DNA of 57,284 nt, from the NCBI GenBank assembly GCA_030145195.1, contig JAQYVY010000002.1, positions 1 through 57,284 of the forward strand. Reading direction: 5' to 3'. Below the pieces are notes generated by a model that worked only from the letters and a program-made list of their open reading frames with translations, was not told the origin of the DNA and searched no databases. The stretch is from Desulfuromonadales bacterium. Its GTDB lineage: Bacteria; Desulfobacterota; Desulfuromonadia; Desulfuromonadales; BM103. How positions within the stretch are numbered: the stretch's first letter is position 1; each line of letters starts with the position of its first letter. Made by a program: the position numbers and the translations under genes. Shown one piece after another: positions 44,497 through 53,106 of the stretch.

Positions 44497-44769
44497 ATGC
44501 GCAACTGGTTTCTGATTATTACCCTGGCAGTGCTCTTGAGCGGCTGTTCACCATGGATCGGCCTGCACAATGTCGAGCTTGGCATGACCAAAGCTGAAGT
44601 CATGCAACAGATGGGCAAGCCGAGCAATGCCTCTGGCAACAGCAACGAGGAATATCTCTGGTACGTGCCAGCCAATCGCTTCTGGGAGCGCTATTACGTT
44701 CACATTGTCAATGGTAAGGTCGAAGCTTACGGCCAACTCGGCGCGCAAGCGCAACCAGCGCAACAATGA
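44497..44769 (+). CDS. small BamE/SmpA-like lipoprotein
   Basis: Protein of 90 residues from ATG 44497, with AAGGAGGA 4 nt upstream. Signal peptide with lipobox LLSGC, then ELGMTKAEVMQQMGKPSNASG, the helix-turn pattern of the BamE/SmpA fold, and a short YLWYVPANRFWERYYVHIVNGKV beta part. Such domains often help outer-membrane or signalling assemblies; whether it serves the Bam complex is not known. Its stop overlaps the start of the DUF362 gene (ATGA). Confidence 0.75.
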   Translation: MRNWFLIITLAVLLSGCSPWIGLHNVELGMTKAEVMQQMGKPSNASGNSNEEYLWYVPANRFWERYYVHIVNGKVEAYGQLGAQAQPAQQ

Positions 44770-45881
44770 GCAGCGCGGTCTATTTCACCGACATGCGCAC
44801 TGGGACCAAAGAGAACCTGCACGACAAGTTAGAGCGCCTCATTGATCAGGCCGGACTCGGTCGGGTGATACAGAAAGGCGACCTCGCCGCGGTCAAGCTG
44901 CATTTTGGCGAACGTGGCGGGCATGCTTATCTGCGCCCGACCTTTGTCCGCCGAGTGGTCGATCAGATCAAGCTTTTGGGCGGCAAACCTTTTCTGACCG
45001 ACTCCTGCACCCTCTATCCGGGCGAACGCAAAGAAGCCGTATCAGCGCTAAGTGGCGCGATAGAAAACGGCTTTGCCTATGCAGTCGTCAATGCACCGCT
45101 GATCATGTGTGACGGCTTACGCGGGCATTCCGCGCGACTCGTGCCCATTCAAGGGGAACTGCTTCATGAAGTTGAGATCGGGATGGAAGTTCTCGAAGCC
45201 GACAGCATGGTGGTCTTGAGCCATTTCAAGTGTCACGAACTGACCGGCTTTGGCGGTGCAATAAAAAACCTCGGCATGGGCTGTTCCGGTCGCGCCGGTA
45301 AAATGGAGCAACACTCAACCGTCGCCCCAAAAGTCTCGGCCAAGAATTGCACAGCCTGTGGCTCCTGCCTCAAGGCCTGTGCCCATGAGGCGATCAGTTT
45401 TGCTCAAGGCACAGCGGCCATCGACCCGGAAAAGTGTACCGGCTGCGGCCGTTGCATTACAGTCTGTGAGCCAAAAGCCATCCTCATCCAATGGAACGAA
45501 GAAGCTCTGCTGGTCATGAAAAAAATGGCCGAATATGCCAGTGGCGCGGTTCATGGCAAAGCTGGCAAGCTCCTCTTTGTCAATTTCATTACCCAGGTTT
45601 CACCAGCTTGCGACTGCTACGGTCATTCCGACGCACCAATCGTCCCGGACATCGGCATCCTGGCCTCAACCGATCCCGTCGCCCTCGATCAAGCCTGTGC
45701 CGACCTGGTCAACCAGGCCCGTGGCTTACCGAATACGGCCATGATTAACGGGCATGATGCTGGCGGTGATAAATTCCGCGGCGTCTACCCTCATATTGAC
45801 TGGGAAATATCGCTGATCCATGGTGAGAAGGTTGGCCTGGGACAACGTCAGTATGAGCTGATCACCTTGCCGAGCCTTTAA
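44766..45881 (+). CDS. DUF362 protein with two 4Fe-4S ferredoxin motifs
   Basis: Protein of 371 residues. The N-terminal DUF362 part (VKLHFGERGGHAYLRPTFVRRVVDQIK, SHFKCHELTGFGGAIKNLGMG) is followed by a ferredoxin insert with CTACGSCLKACAHEA and CTGCGRCITVCEPKA near residues 193-240, each with four cysteines. DUF362 iron-sulfur proteins are frequent in strict anaerobes; the reaction is not known. The start overlaps the lipoprotein stop, so the two are coupled. Confidence 0.88.
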   Translation: MSSAVYFTDMRTGTKENLHDKLERLIDQAGLGRVIQKGDLAAVKLHFGERGGHAYLRPTFVRRVVDQIKLLGGKPFLTDSCTLYPGERKEAVSALSGAIENGFAYAVVNAPLIMCDGLRGHSARLVPIQGELLHEVEIGMEVLEADSMVVLSHFKCHELTGFGGAIKNLGMGCSGRAGKMEQHSTVAPKVSAKNCTACGSCLKACAHEAISFAQGTAAIDPEKCTGCGRCITVCEPKAILIQWNEEALLVMKKMAEYASGAVHGKAGKLLFVNFITQVSPACDCYGHSDAPIVPDIGILASTDPVALDQACADLVNQARGLPNTAMINGHDAGGDKFRGVYPHIDWEISLIHGEKVGLGQRQYELITLPSL

Positions 45882-46043
45882 CAGGATTGACCAGCGACAG
45901 CGAACTCAGACGGCAATAGGCTGTTGTCGCTCAAACTCAAGCTTACAATGATGGCAAGATTTGGTTGTCTGCAGCTAAGCCGAAACAAAAACTGACGTAT
46001 TATTGATAGCGCTATTTAAGATGCACGTTAAGCATAAATTTAT

Positions 46044-46077
46044 GGCCACCAAGTTTGATCCTTGGTGGCCTTTTTTT
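46044..46077 (+). terminator. strong terminator before umuD
   Basis: Perfect 10-bp stem GGCCACCAAG / CTTGGTGGCC, 7-nt loop, then seven T. It lies about 160 bp after the DUF362 gene and 56 bp before umuD. Confidence 0.85.
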
Positions 46078-46132
46078 GTGTTGTGACATAAGCTGACTTT
46101 TAAGTTTAGCAGAAGCAAGTCCAGGAGAAACA

Positions 46133-46564
46133 ATGACAGTCGAAAACATTGGTGAAAGCGGCGAGTTCAAGTCGTTAGATATTCAGTTATTCTCAGACGC
46201 CGTTCCGGCTGGATTCCCCAGCCCAGCCACTGATTATTGTGAACGTAAGCTTGACCTGAATGAACTCTGCATCCAACATCCTGCCGCAACCTACTTCGTC
46301 CGGGCGCAGGGTGACTCTATGATTGAAGCCGGAATCTTCCCTGGAGATGTGCTGGTGGTTGATCGCTCCCTGAGCGCTTCTCATGGTGACATCGTGATTG
46401 CCTCGGTCAATGGTGAGTTAACAGTCAAGCGACTGGAGACCTCACCGCAGATGAGGTTAGTTCCGATGAACGGCCTGCATGAACCAATCGATATCCCTGA
46501 AGGTGCCGACCTGGAAGTCTTTGGTGTCGCAACCACCGTTATCCATAGCCTGCGTAAATCATGA
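46133..46564 (+). CDS. umuD: UmuD-type SOS mutagenesis protein (S24 peptidase fold)
   Basis: Protein of 143 residues. Self-cleavage site Ala26-Gly27 (VPAGFPSP), catalytic Ser62 (GDSMIEAG) and Lys99 (LTVKRLE) fit the LexA/UmuD family. After RecA-driven cleavage the shorter form joins UmuC as DNA polymerase V. CAGGAGAAA precedes ATG 46133. Upstream at 46093-46111 an imperfect dyad (ACTT-TT-AAGT core) could be an operator but does not match the LexA box I know. It overlaps umuC by 4 bp. Confidence 0.9.
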   Translation: MTVENIGESGEFKSLDIQLFSDAVPAGFPSPATDYCERKLDLNELCIQHPAATYFVRAQGDSMIEAGIFPGDVLVVDRSLSASHGDIVIASVNGELTVKRLETSPQMRLVPMNGLHEPIDIPEGADLEVFGVATTVIHSLRKS

Positions 46565-47823
46565 CCTGTACCTTCGCCATCGTTGACTGCAATAATTTCT
46601 ACGCCAGCTGTGAGCGGCTGTTCCGCCCTGACTTGAAAAGCGTGCCGCTGCTGGTGCTCTCCAACAACGACGGATGTGTTATCGCGCGGAGTCAGGAGGT
46701 AAAAGCGCTGGGGATCAAGATGGGGGTCCCGTTATTCAAGATTCAGGACGAGATCAAGCGGCACGGGATTCAGGTCTTCTCTTCCAACTACACGCTCTAC
46801 GGTGACATCTCCTCCCGGGTCATGCACACCTTGGAACAGCTCAGCCCACATGTGGAAGTTTACTCTATTGATGAAGCTTTCCTCGATCTGTCCGGCATCG
46901 GTTCCCTAAATGATTATGGCCAGATGATCAAGGCTACCGTTTTGCGGCATGTTGGCGTACCGGTTTGTGTCGGCATTGCCCCCACCAAGACCCTGGCTAA
47001 ACTGGCCAACAACGCCGCCAAGAAGTTTAAGGCGACTCAAGGTGTTGTTGACTTAAGAGAACATAAGCGACAAAAGCGACTTATGGAGATCACCCCGGTC
47101 AATGAGATTTGGGGAGTAGGTCGCAAACTCACAGAGAGCCTGAATCGACGCGGCATAGAGACAGCATGGCAACTGGCACAGATGGACACTCACCAAGTGC
47201 GACGCCTCTACTCCGTGGTGCTGGAGCGGACAGTTTGTGAGCTCAACGGAGAGAGTTGCCTTGGGCTTGAAGAGACAGCATCGGCAAAGCAGCAGATCGT
47301 CTGCTCCCGATCGTTTGGTGAGAGGCTGACTCACTATACCGCCCTGAGAGAGGCCGTCTGCGAGTTCTCTGCCAGGGCTGCCGAGAAGCTCCGGCGGGAA
47401 AACCGCTTAGCCATGATGGTCAATGTGTTTATTCGCACCAGTCCGTTCGATGAAACCAGCCCTCGTTACGACAACACCGCGACAGGAAAGCTCTCTCAGC
47501 CAAGCGCTGACACATCAAAGATCCTTGAGCTCACCACCCGCTTGTTCGATATGGTCTGGAAAGACGGATACCGCTATGCCAAGGCTGGGGTGATGTTGGG
47601 CGACTTCTGCTCTCCGGATAACGTTCAACCCAGTCTTTTTGAAAATCAAGAGCGTCGACAAGAGAATGAAGCGCTGATGCAGGTGATCGATACCATCAAT
47701 CACAGTGGTCAGGGCAAGGTCTGGTTCGGAGGGCAGAGGCCGCAAAAAGATTGGTTTATGAAGCAGGCAAATGTCTCGCCCGCGTATACAACGCGGTGGA
47801 GCAGTATTCCTGAAGTTAGGTGA
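46561..47823 (+). CDS. umuC: UmuC, error-prone DNA polymerase V subunit
   Basis: Protein of 420 residues of the Y-family polymerases. It opens FAIVDCNNFYASCERLFRPDL with the first catalytic Asp (D8), contains SIDEAFLDLSGIG with the second pair (D and E near residues 102-103) and shows VCVGIAPTKTLAKLANNAAKK and the C-terminal UmuC domain. It copies past damaged bases, with UmuD' as partner. ATG 46561 overlaps the umuD stop. Length and motifs are intact. Confidence 0.94.
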   Translation: MTCTFAIVDCNNFYASCERLFRPDLKSVPLLVLSNNDGCVIARSQEVKALGIKMGVPLFKIQDEIKRHGIQVFSSNYTLYGDISSRVMHTLEQLSPHVEVYSIDEAFLDLSGIGSLNDYGQMIKATVLRHVGVPVCVGIAPTKTLAKLANNAAKKFKATQGVVDLREHKRQKRLMEITPVNEIWGVGRKLTESLNRRGIETAWQLAQMDTHQVRRLYSVVLERTVCELNGESCLGLEETASAKQQIVCSRSFGERLTHYTALREAVCEFSARAAEKLRRENRLAMMVNVFIRTSPFDETSPRYDNTATGKLSQPSADTSKILELTTRLFDMVWKDGYRYAKAGVMLGDFCSPDNVQPSLFENQERRQENEALMQVIDTINHSGQGKVWFGGQRPQKDWFMKQANVSPAYTTRWSSIPEVR

Positions 47824-47983
47824 GTTGTAGAAATCGCGGCCATGGTTGCCAGACACCCTTCTGTCCCACCTGAGGAGCTTGATTTATTGGCAAACGATAA
47901 CTCAAGCGACGTGTTGTTCCAGCGGCAGTTCCTAGAAGTCCTTAAGCTATTCGAGACACTGATGTTAGATAAGCCTCCCTTCT
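47824..47983. other. gap between convergent umuC and resB
   Basis: No terminator found. A plus-strand frame starting at 47842 runs into resB's antisense and lacks a ribosome site and family features, so it is not called. Confidence 0.4.
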
Positions 47984-49234
47984 TTAAGACTCGGCCTCCC
48001 GATCCGGGAGCGAGACCTTGCCAAGAGCAGCAACCAAACTTTGCAGCCGCGCCGCGCCAACATCACCCCGGAAACCAGTCAGAGGCACAACCTGCCAGCC
48101 TTGTTCTGACGGCACCAAACCAAGCGCCTGCAACCGCACGGTAAAAACCAGCACCAGCGCCAACGATAAAATAATGCTGCCAAGCCAGACAACCGGCTCC
48201 CCAGGATCTTTGGAGAGTTGAAAACCACAGGTCCAAAAGCCTGATTCGTCACGGCTGTAGGCCGTCTGATAAATAGCCACACCGCGATGCACCAGCGGTT
48301 GGTTCACTTCGATAATCCCCTGGCGCACGACCTGATCATTTTCCAGGATTGAGACTTCGCTGTGGAGCTGTTTGAGCAGCGGGTCACGAAAGGCAGCCGG
48401 ACGAATTATTACCGGCAAACGCACCGTATTGGGGTAACTTCGACTGCCGCTGAGGGCATGATATTCACCCAGCGGGAGGCCGCTGCTCATCAAGTTCAAC
48501 ACCAGATGTTCTTCTTCGGGAAAAAACCGTTGCACGAGTGCGGTCAGACCGTCACCAAGATCAACCGTCTCGCCCTCCTTGGCGGTATAGACCTGCAAGG
48601 TTTCCTGGGTCACCGGGTCAATCGTGGCAAAGCGCAACTCAATCGGATAATATTGTGGTTCGAAGTGGTCGAGACGCAGGCTGAACCCCAGTGGCTGTTG
48701 TGACTCAACGTCCCAGTCAAAGTAGGTATCAATCTGATGTGTAACGTACATATTAACCGTACCGACAAAGCCGAGCTGCGCGGCCCAAGCTCCGAGCATC
48801 ACCGCCAGAATAGATAGGTGCAGGATCGGCAAGGCCCAGCGGCCACTCAGGCCACGTCGCGCCAACAGCTGGTCGCCACTGCGGCTGCTTTTGTAGCCTT
48901 GTTGTTGTAAACGGGAAACCAGCTCATCGGCCGCAACAGCAGGCAGGGGATGAGCAACAGGAGAGGACGAAACCGCCAGCGTCGTCAACCGATCAAGCAG
49001 ACTCTGCTTCTCGCGCCAGACCCGCCGGAAGGTTCGCCAGGTGCAGGCAGCCAGATTAAGGGCCAGCAGGGCCAGCAGCAAGCGGAACCACAGTGACTGG
49101 TAATAGAGCTCGTACCGCTGTATATTATCTTTTTCAATCGGCCAGAGCGTGCCGCCGATCGCAACCAGGGAGAGTCCCAGGAGCAACGCCAGCGTCAGCC
49201 GCACCGAACTGAACATGTCAAAAAGTCGCTTCAT
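47984..49234 (-). CDS. resB: ResB/Ccs1-like cytochrome c biogenesis protein
   Basis: Protein of 416 residues from ATG 49234. Early helices SVRLTLALLLGLSLVAIGGTLWP and LWFRLLLALLALNLAAC, a third helix around HLSILAVMLGAWAAQLG, a large periplasmic part (LDHFEPQYYPIELRF, HSEVSILENDQVVRQGIIEVNQPLVHRGVAIYQTAYS) and a last helix near residue 370. ResB works with CcsA (ResC) in System II haem export and cytochrome c attachment. No ccsA gene lies next to it, which is unusual. It is divergent from the OsmC gene. Confidence 0.88.
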   Translation of the reverse strand: MKRLFDMFSSVRLTLALLLGLSLVAIGGTLWPIEKDNIQRYELYYQSLWFRLLLALLALNLAACTWRTFRRVWREKQSLLDRLTTLAVSSSPVAHPLPAVAADELVSRLQQQGYKSSRSGDQLLARRGLSGRWALPILHLSILAVMLGAWAAQLGFVGTVNMYVTHQIDTYFDWDVESQQPLGFSLRLDHFEPQYYPIELRFATIDPVTQETLQVYTAKEGETVDLGDGLTALVQRFFPEEEHLVLNLMSSGLPLGEYHALSGSRSYPNTVRLPVIIRPAAFRDPLLKQLHSEVSILENDQVVRQGIIEVNQPLVHRGVAIYQTAYSRDESGFWTCGFQLSKDPGEPVVWLGSIILSLALVLVFTVRLQALGLVPSEQGWQVVPLTGFRGDVGAARLQSLVAALGKVSLPDREAES

Positions 49235-49325
49235 TATTTCACCGTTTTTCTGAGATAGCGGCATATTAACATTACTCTTGATCCGCATCAACGCGGATTA
49301 ACTTGAACACGGGAGCGAACACAAT

Positions 49326-49709
49326 ATGGAAATCACATTCCCCGGCGGCATGCAGGTTGCGGCCACGTACAACGGTTTCGTCACGACCACCGATCAACCG
49401 GAACAATATGGCGGCAGCAACTCGGCGCCAGCCCCCTTCGACTTGTTCCTGAGCTCCCTGGGCACCTGTGCCGGCTTCTTCGCTTTGCGCTTCTGCCAGC
49501 AACGTGAGCTCTCGACAGAGGGAATGCGCCTGACGATGACCAGCCAGAAAAATCCTGAGACCAAGAAGCTTGAGCGGCTAGAAATCACCCTGCACCTGCC
49601 GACTGACTTCCCGGAGAAGTACCAAAAGGCGATTATTCGCGCCACCGATCAATGCGCGGTCAAGAAAGCCTTGCTCGACCCACCGGAAATCGCGGTGATT
49701 GTCGCTTGA
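49326..49709 (+). CDS. OsmC-family protein
   Basis: Protein of 127 residues. OsmC/Ohr fold: PAPFDLFLSSLGTCAGFFALRFCQQRELS with one catalytic-type Cys near residue 48, and the second near the end (ATDQCAVKKALLDPPEI). OsmC proteins reduce organic hydroperoxides using a reactive Cys pair. The ATG at 49326 has only a weak ribosome site (GGGAGCGAA). Function as peroxidase is expected but substrate is not shown. Confidence 0.88.
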   Translation: MEITFPGGMQVAATYNGFVTTTDQPEQYGGSNSAPAPFDLFLSSLGTCAGFFALRFCQQRELSTEGMRLTMTSQKNPETKKLERLEITLHLPTDFPEKYQKAIIRATDQCAVKKALLDPPEIAVIVA

Positions 49710-49793
49710 GGCGGTTCGGTGACAGAGTCGCCTCCGAGGAGGGACCGCATTAATAACGCAATTTAGATCTAAACCTTGAAGGCGCTGTTTTTT

Positions 49794-49902
49794 TTAACGC
49801 AAAGGTCGCAAAGAAAACCGGAGCCCAACAGAAACGTTTCTAGAACCAAAGCCAAGGTTTTCACGCGACAACATAGCTTAAGGGTTTGCGCCTTTGCGTT
49901 AA
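49794..49902. repeat. inverted pair of the dispersed intergenic repeat
   Basis: Left arm 49794-49816 (TTAACGCAAAGGTCGCAAAG and onward). Right arm 49888-49902 (GCGCCTTTGCGTTAA), a near reverse complement. It lies between the OsmC gene and the DUF4911 gene. Confidence 0.65.
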
Positions 49903-49934
49903 AACGCGACTTGCGTTTGACTTATTTATCCAAT

Positions 49935-50195
49935 TTATAGTGGTGCAACGACTGTAGGTGTCGCGACCTCCTCCAGTCCGACTTCCACGGCAAGAGCCTG
50001 GAGCAACGCCTTGACATCAGCTGAGCGCACCGGCGGCCAGGTGATTTCAACCAGTCCGATTTTGCTATCCAGCGTCCGCATGAACGCCAGGCCATCATAG
50101 CCTTCCAAAATAAATCGCAGATAGCCGATTTCACGACGAGGCAAACGAAAGTATCCTTTCTGGAAATCCCGGCAAGCGCCGACTTCTACCATCAT
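49935..50195 (-). CDS. DUF4911-type small protein
   Basis: Protein of 86 residues: YFRLPRREIGYLRFILEGYDGLAFMRTLDSKIGLVEITWPP is typical of the DUF4911 family. Start ATG 50195 overlaps the stop of nudC on the same strand (ATGA). No function is known; coupling to two NUDIX genes suggests a related job. It forms the last gene of a three-gene minus-strand unit. Confidence 0.82.
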   Translation of the reverse strand: MMVEVGACRDFQKGYFRLPRREIGYLRFILEGYDGLAFMRTLDSKIGLVEITWPPVRSADVKALLQALAVEVGLEEVATPTVVAPL

Positions 50196-51067
50196 CCCAA
50201 CCCCTTATTTTTGTCCAGGTCAAGCGCTGTATCGAGGATATAGCGGGCGATACTCCGTTTGGGTGGCAAGCTTGGCAGATCATCGACACGAAACCAGCGG
50301 GCATCCTCCAGTTCGGCGGTTTCGACCTCAACTTCGCCACCCAGATAATCGGCGACAAAACCCGCCATCAACTGACTCGGGAAGGGCCAGCATTGGCTAC
50401 CGACGTAGCGGAGATTGTGAACCCTGACTCCAGTCTCTTCCTTGATTTCGCGGACTGCCGTCTCTTCAAGACTTTCACCGAATTCTTGGAACCCCGCCAC
50501 GAGGCTGTAGCGGTTGGGTGCCCAGATTGGCTTACGCACCAGCAGCACCTCACCGGGTCGTCTGACCAGCACGATGGCGCAGGGATAGATTGCCGGGTAA
50601 TAGTGAGCTTTGCATTCGGGGCAGTATCGCCCCCATTCACTGGGCAACCAGGTCATAGACCGGCCGCAACAGCCACAGAAACGGCTGTTTTTTACCCAGT
50701 GCAGGATCATGCGAGCCATCCCGCCCAGAGAAAGAATATCGATCGGCAGGTGCGGTTCATCATTGATCAGACTGAACGCTTGCAAGCCGGTCGGCACCTT
50801 ATCTTCCACAGTCAGTTCAATCAGGCGACAGGGCCGCCCCTGCCACGAGCCGAGATGAAGGGCATTTTGCTTCGGCCATTCACCGAGTGGTAAACGTACC
50901 CCTTGTTCGGTCGCCGCCAACAAAAGTTTATTGCCGCGAAGCAACAGACCATAACCTTCCCCGCCAGAATCGTCCCCAGGTGCCTGCAACTCGAACTGTT
51001 CATCCAGGCAAGCCCGGTTAAAGGGGAGATGCAGTGGCGACTCATATTGTTGTGGCAACAGCATCAT
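50192..51067 (-). CDS. nudC: NADH pyrophosphatase / NAD-RNA decapping hydrolase
   Basis: Protein of 291 residues. The Zn ribbon is FCGCCGRSMTWLPSEWGRYCPEC near residues 112-134. The NUDIX box GFQEFGESLEETAVREIKEETGV is near residues 191-213, and SQCWPFPSQLMAGF after it is the NudC-specific motif for nicotinamide binding. It cleaves NAD(H) to NMN(H) and AMP and removes NAD caps from RNA. It overlaps nudF upstream and DUF4911 downstream by 4 bp each. Confidence 0.94.
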   Translation of the reverse strand: MMLLPQQYESPLHLPFNRACLDEQFELQAPGDDSGGEGYGLLLRGNKLLLAATEQGVRLPLGEWPKQNALHLGSWQGRPCRLIELTVEDKVPTGLQAFSLINDEPHLPIDILSLGGMARMILHWVKNSRFCGCCGRSMTWLPSEWGRYCPECKAHYYPAIYPCAIVLVRRPGEVLLVRKPIWAPNRYSLVAGFQEFGESLEETAVREIKEETGVRVHNLRYVGSQCWPFPSQLMAGFVADYLGGEVEVETAELEDARWFRVDDLPSLPPKRSIARYILDTALDLDKNKGLG

Positions 51068-51606
51068 AAATTTCCGTTTTGAGTCATCTGCTGGTAGTGA
51101 AACAGGGCCAGCTGGGTTTTGCCGTCAGGAAGCTGCCCACTGTAAACTTTTGCGAAAGCTTCAGCCAGAGTCATCGGGCACAATTCTATAACTTCATCAG
51201 GCTCAAGTGCCTGAGAGACTTCCCGCAGGTCACATGCCAAAAAAAGGTGGATATATTCATCACAAAACCCTGCGGTGCTCCAGAACCCACCCAACGGCTT
51301 TAATTCCCCCGCAGCGTAACCAGCCTCTTCGATTAATTCACGTTCGGCGCACTCTTGCGCCGACTCATCCGGTTCCAGGCGGCCAGCCGGGATTTCATAA
51401 ATCATCTCACCGATCGCCGGACGAAACTGCCGAATCAGAAGCAACCGGCCATCAGGCAGAATCGGCAAAGCCGCCGCACCACCGGGATGACGGATGATCT
51501 CAAAACTCGACTGCCGACCGTTCGGCAACAGATGCTGTTCTAAGCCAACATCAAGCACCTGGCCAGCAAAGACCGATTGCCGAGACAACGCTTTGGACAT
51601 TTTCAT
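51064..51606 (-). CDS. nudF: ADP-ribose pyrophosphatase (NUDIX, NudF-like)
   Basis: Protein of 180 residues. NUDIX box GRLEPDESAQECAERELIEEAGY near residues 75-97; the preceding region EIIRHPGGAAALPILPDGRLLLIRQFRPAIGEMIYEIPAGRLE and PLGGFWSTAGFCDEYIHLFLA fit ADP-ribose hydrolases. It splits ADP-ribose into AMP and ribose-5-phosphate. First gene of the NUDIX unit; its stop overlaps the nudC ATG. Confidence 0.92.
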   Translation of the reverse strand: MKMSKALSRQSVFAGQVLDVGLEQHLLPNGRQSSFEIIRHPGGAAALPILPDGRLLLIRQFRPAIGEMIYEIPAGRLEPDESAQECAERELIEEAGYAAGELKPLGGFWSTAGFCDEYIHLFLACDLREVSQALEPDEVIELCPMTLAEAFAKVYSGQLPDGKTQLALFHYQQMTQNGNL

Positions 51607-51732
51607 TCTCCCTATGGGGTGTGATTACCCGACGCCATCCAGTGCAATCAACCCTGAGTTAACCACGAACCAGGGACAAGCCCCCTGCGGGGATCGCCCC
51701 TTAACCGCCAGCCGCACTTCTCACAACCCGAG

Positions 51733-52974
51733 TCAATGCCAACGCCGCAGCAAATCACCCGGCTCGGTATCGGCAGGCAGAGCCATGTATACCATGGCAT
51801 TAGGCTGAATAGTGTTAACGGTTTCGCCGTTTTCCGAACGGGCCGCGGTGAAGTTGAATTCGCTCTGACGCATCCCCGGCCCGATAAGTTCCAGAGTATC
51901 GCCAGACTGAATCCGATTGCGTCCTTCCACCAGCCATTGACCCTGCTCGCCCGGTTCGAGAACAATGCCGACAAAATCACACTCCCGGCGATAGAGGCTA
52001 TCATCAGAGTGAACATAGGCCTGATCCGTTTCAAAGAGGAACCCGGTGCCGTACGGTCGGTGACTGACCGCGTCAAGCTCCCGGCGCCACAACGGGTCGA
52101 GTTGGAACCGTTCGGGGTCATCACGCCAGGCGTCAAGCGCGGCCCGGTAAGCCCGGGTCACCGCAGCAACGTAGTACAGACTCTTCATCCGGCCCTCAAT
52201 CTTGAAACTGGCCACACCCGCTGCTATCAGCTTTGGCAGGTGATCAATCAAGCACAGGTCGCGACTGTTAAACACATAGGTGCCCCGTTCATCCTCTTCA
52301 ATAGCATGGAATTCCCCCGGCCGTAGCTCCTCCTGTAGAGAGTACTGCCAGCGGCAGGGTTGACTACAGTTGCCCTGATTGGCGCTTCGATCTGAAAGCG
52401 CGGCCGAGAGCAGACAACGTCCAGAGTAGGCGACACACATGGCACCGTGGACAAAGATCTCGATTTCAGGCCCGTCAGGCGCATGGATTGCGGCAATTTC
52501 TTTCAGACTCAGCTCTCGGGCCAGGTTCAGTCGTTTCACCCCCTGAGACTGCCAGAATTTGACCGCCAGGCCATTGCTGGTGTTGGCCTGAGTGGAAAGA
52601 TGCACTTCTCGTTCAGGGTCGATTTGTCGCACCAGCAGCAGCAGGCCGGGGTCAGCGACGATGTAGGCATCCACAGGAATGGTCAAAAGGGCTTCGAGCA
52701 ACGCCCGGCAGGCCCCCTCTTCACCAGGGCGCAGAAAAGCATTCAGGGTCAGATAAAGCCGCTTTTTCTGCGCATGAACCAGCTCACAGGCGCGCGACAA
52801 TTCCTCCAGACTCAGATTTCCCGCCATCGAGCGTAAACTGAACTGTTCGACGCCGCAGTAGACGGCATCAGCGCCATAACGCAACGCGATCTCAAGTTTT
52901 TTTAGATTTCCGGCCGGGGCCAGCAGTTCGGGGACAGTCAAAGGAACCTCCAGAGTTCGAATATCGTCGATCAT
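51733..52974 (-). CDS. U32 peptidase-family protein (TrhP-like)
   Basis: Protein of 413 residues from ATG 52974 (MIDDIRTLEV); a GTG at 52992 would add six residues and neither has a good ribosome site. U32 signature EIFVHGAMCVAYSGRCLLS near residues 155-173; cysteines in GNCSQPCRW and the C-terminal beta domain (CDFVGIVLEPGEQGQWLVEGRNRIQSGDTLELIGP) match TrhP/YegQ, which makes 5-hydroxyuridine in tRNA. A true protease role is less supported by recent knowledge of the family. Gene stands alone. Confidence 0.88.
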   Translation of the reverse strand: MIDDIRTLEVPLTVPELLAPAGNLKKLEIALRYGADAVYCGVEQFSLRSMAGNLSLEELSRACELVHAQKKRLYLTLNAFLRPGEEGACRALLEALLTIPVDAYIVADPGLLLLVRQIDPEREVHLSTQANTSNGLAVKFWQSQGVKRLNLARELSLKEIAAIHAPDGPEIEIFVHGAMCVAYSGRCLLSAALSDRSANQGNCSQPCRWQYSLQEELRPGEFHAIEEDERGTYVFNSRDLCLIDHLPKLIAAGVASFKIEGRMKSLYYVAAVTRAYRAALDAWRDDPERFQLDPLWRRELDAVSHRPYGTGFLFETDQAYVHSDDSLYRRECDFVGIVLEPGEQGQWLVEGRNRIQSGDTLELIGPGMRQSEFNFTAARSENGETVNTIQPNAMVYMALPADTEPGDLLRRWH

Positions 52975-53034
52975 TTTATCACAACGAGGCACATTTCATG
53001 CACAGCAAGTTTGACAAAGAGGCCGCCATGAGGC

Positions 53035-53061
53035 TTGACAAGTTGCGAAAAAGCCTATAAT
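53035..53061 (+). promoter_or_regulatory. promoter of cpoB
   Basis: TTGACA (53035-53040) and TATAAT (53056-53061) are both consensus, but the spacer is only 15 bp, below the usual 16-18. It lies 46 bp before the cpoB ATG. Confidence 0.65.
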
Positions 53062-53106
53062 TTTTAGTGAATTTCAAATTTCTTTAGCAACTATTTAAGT
53101 GAAACA

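Noticed and set aside
47842-48144. Plus-strand frame of 100 codons between umuC and resB
   Set aside because: Most of it is antisense to resB and it lacks a ribosome site.
50393-50893. Plus-strand frame of 166 codons over nudC
   Set aside because: Antisense shadow of nudC.
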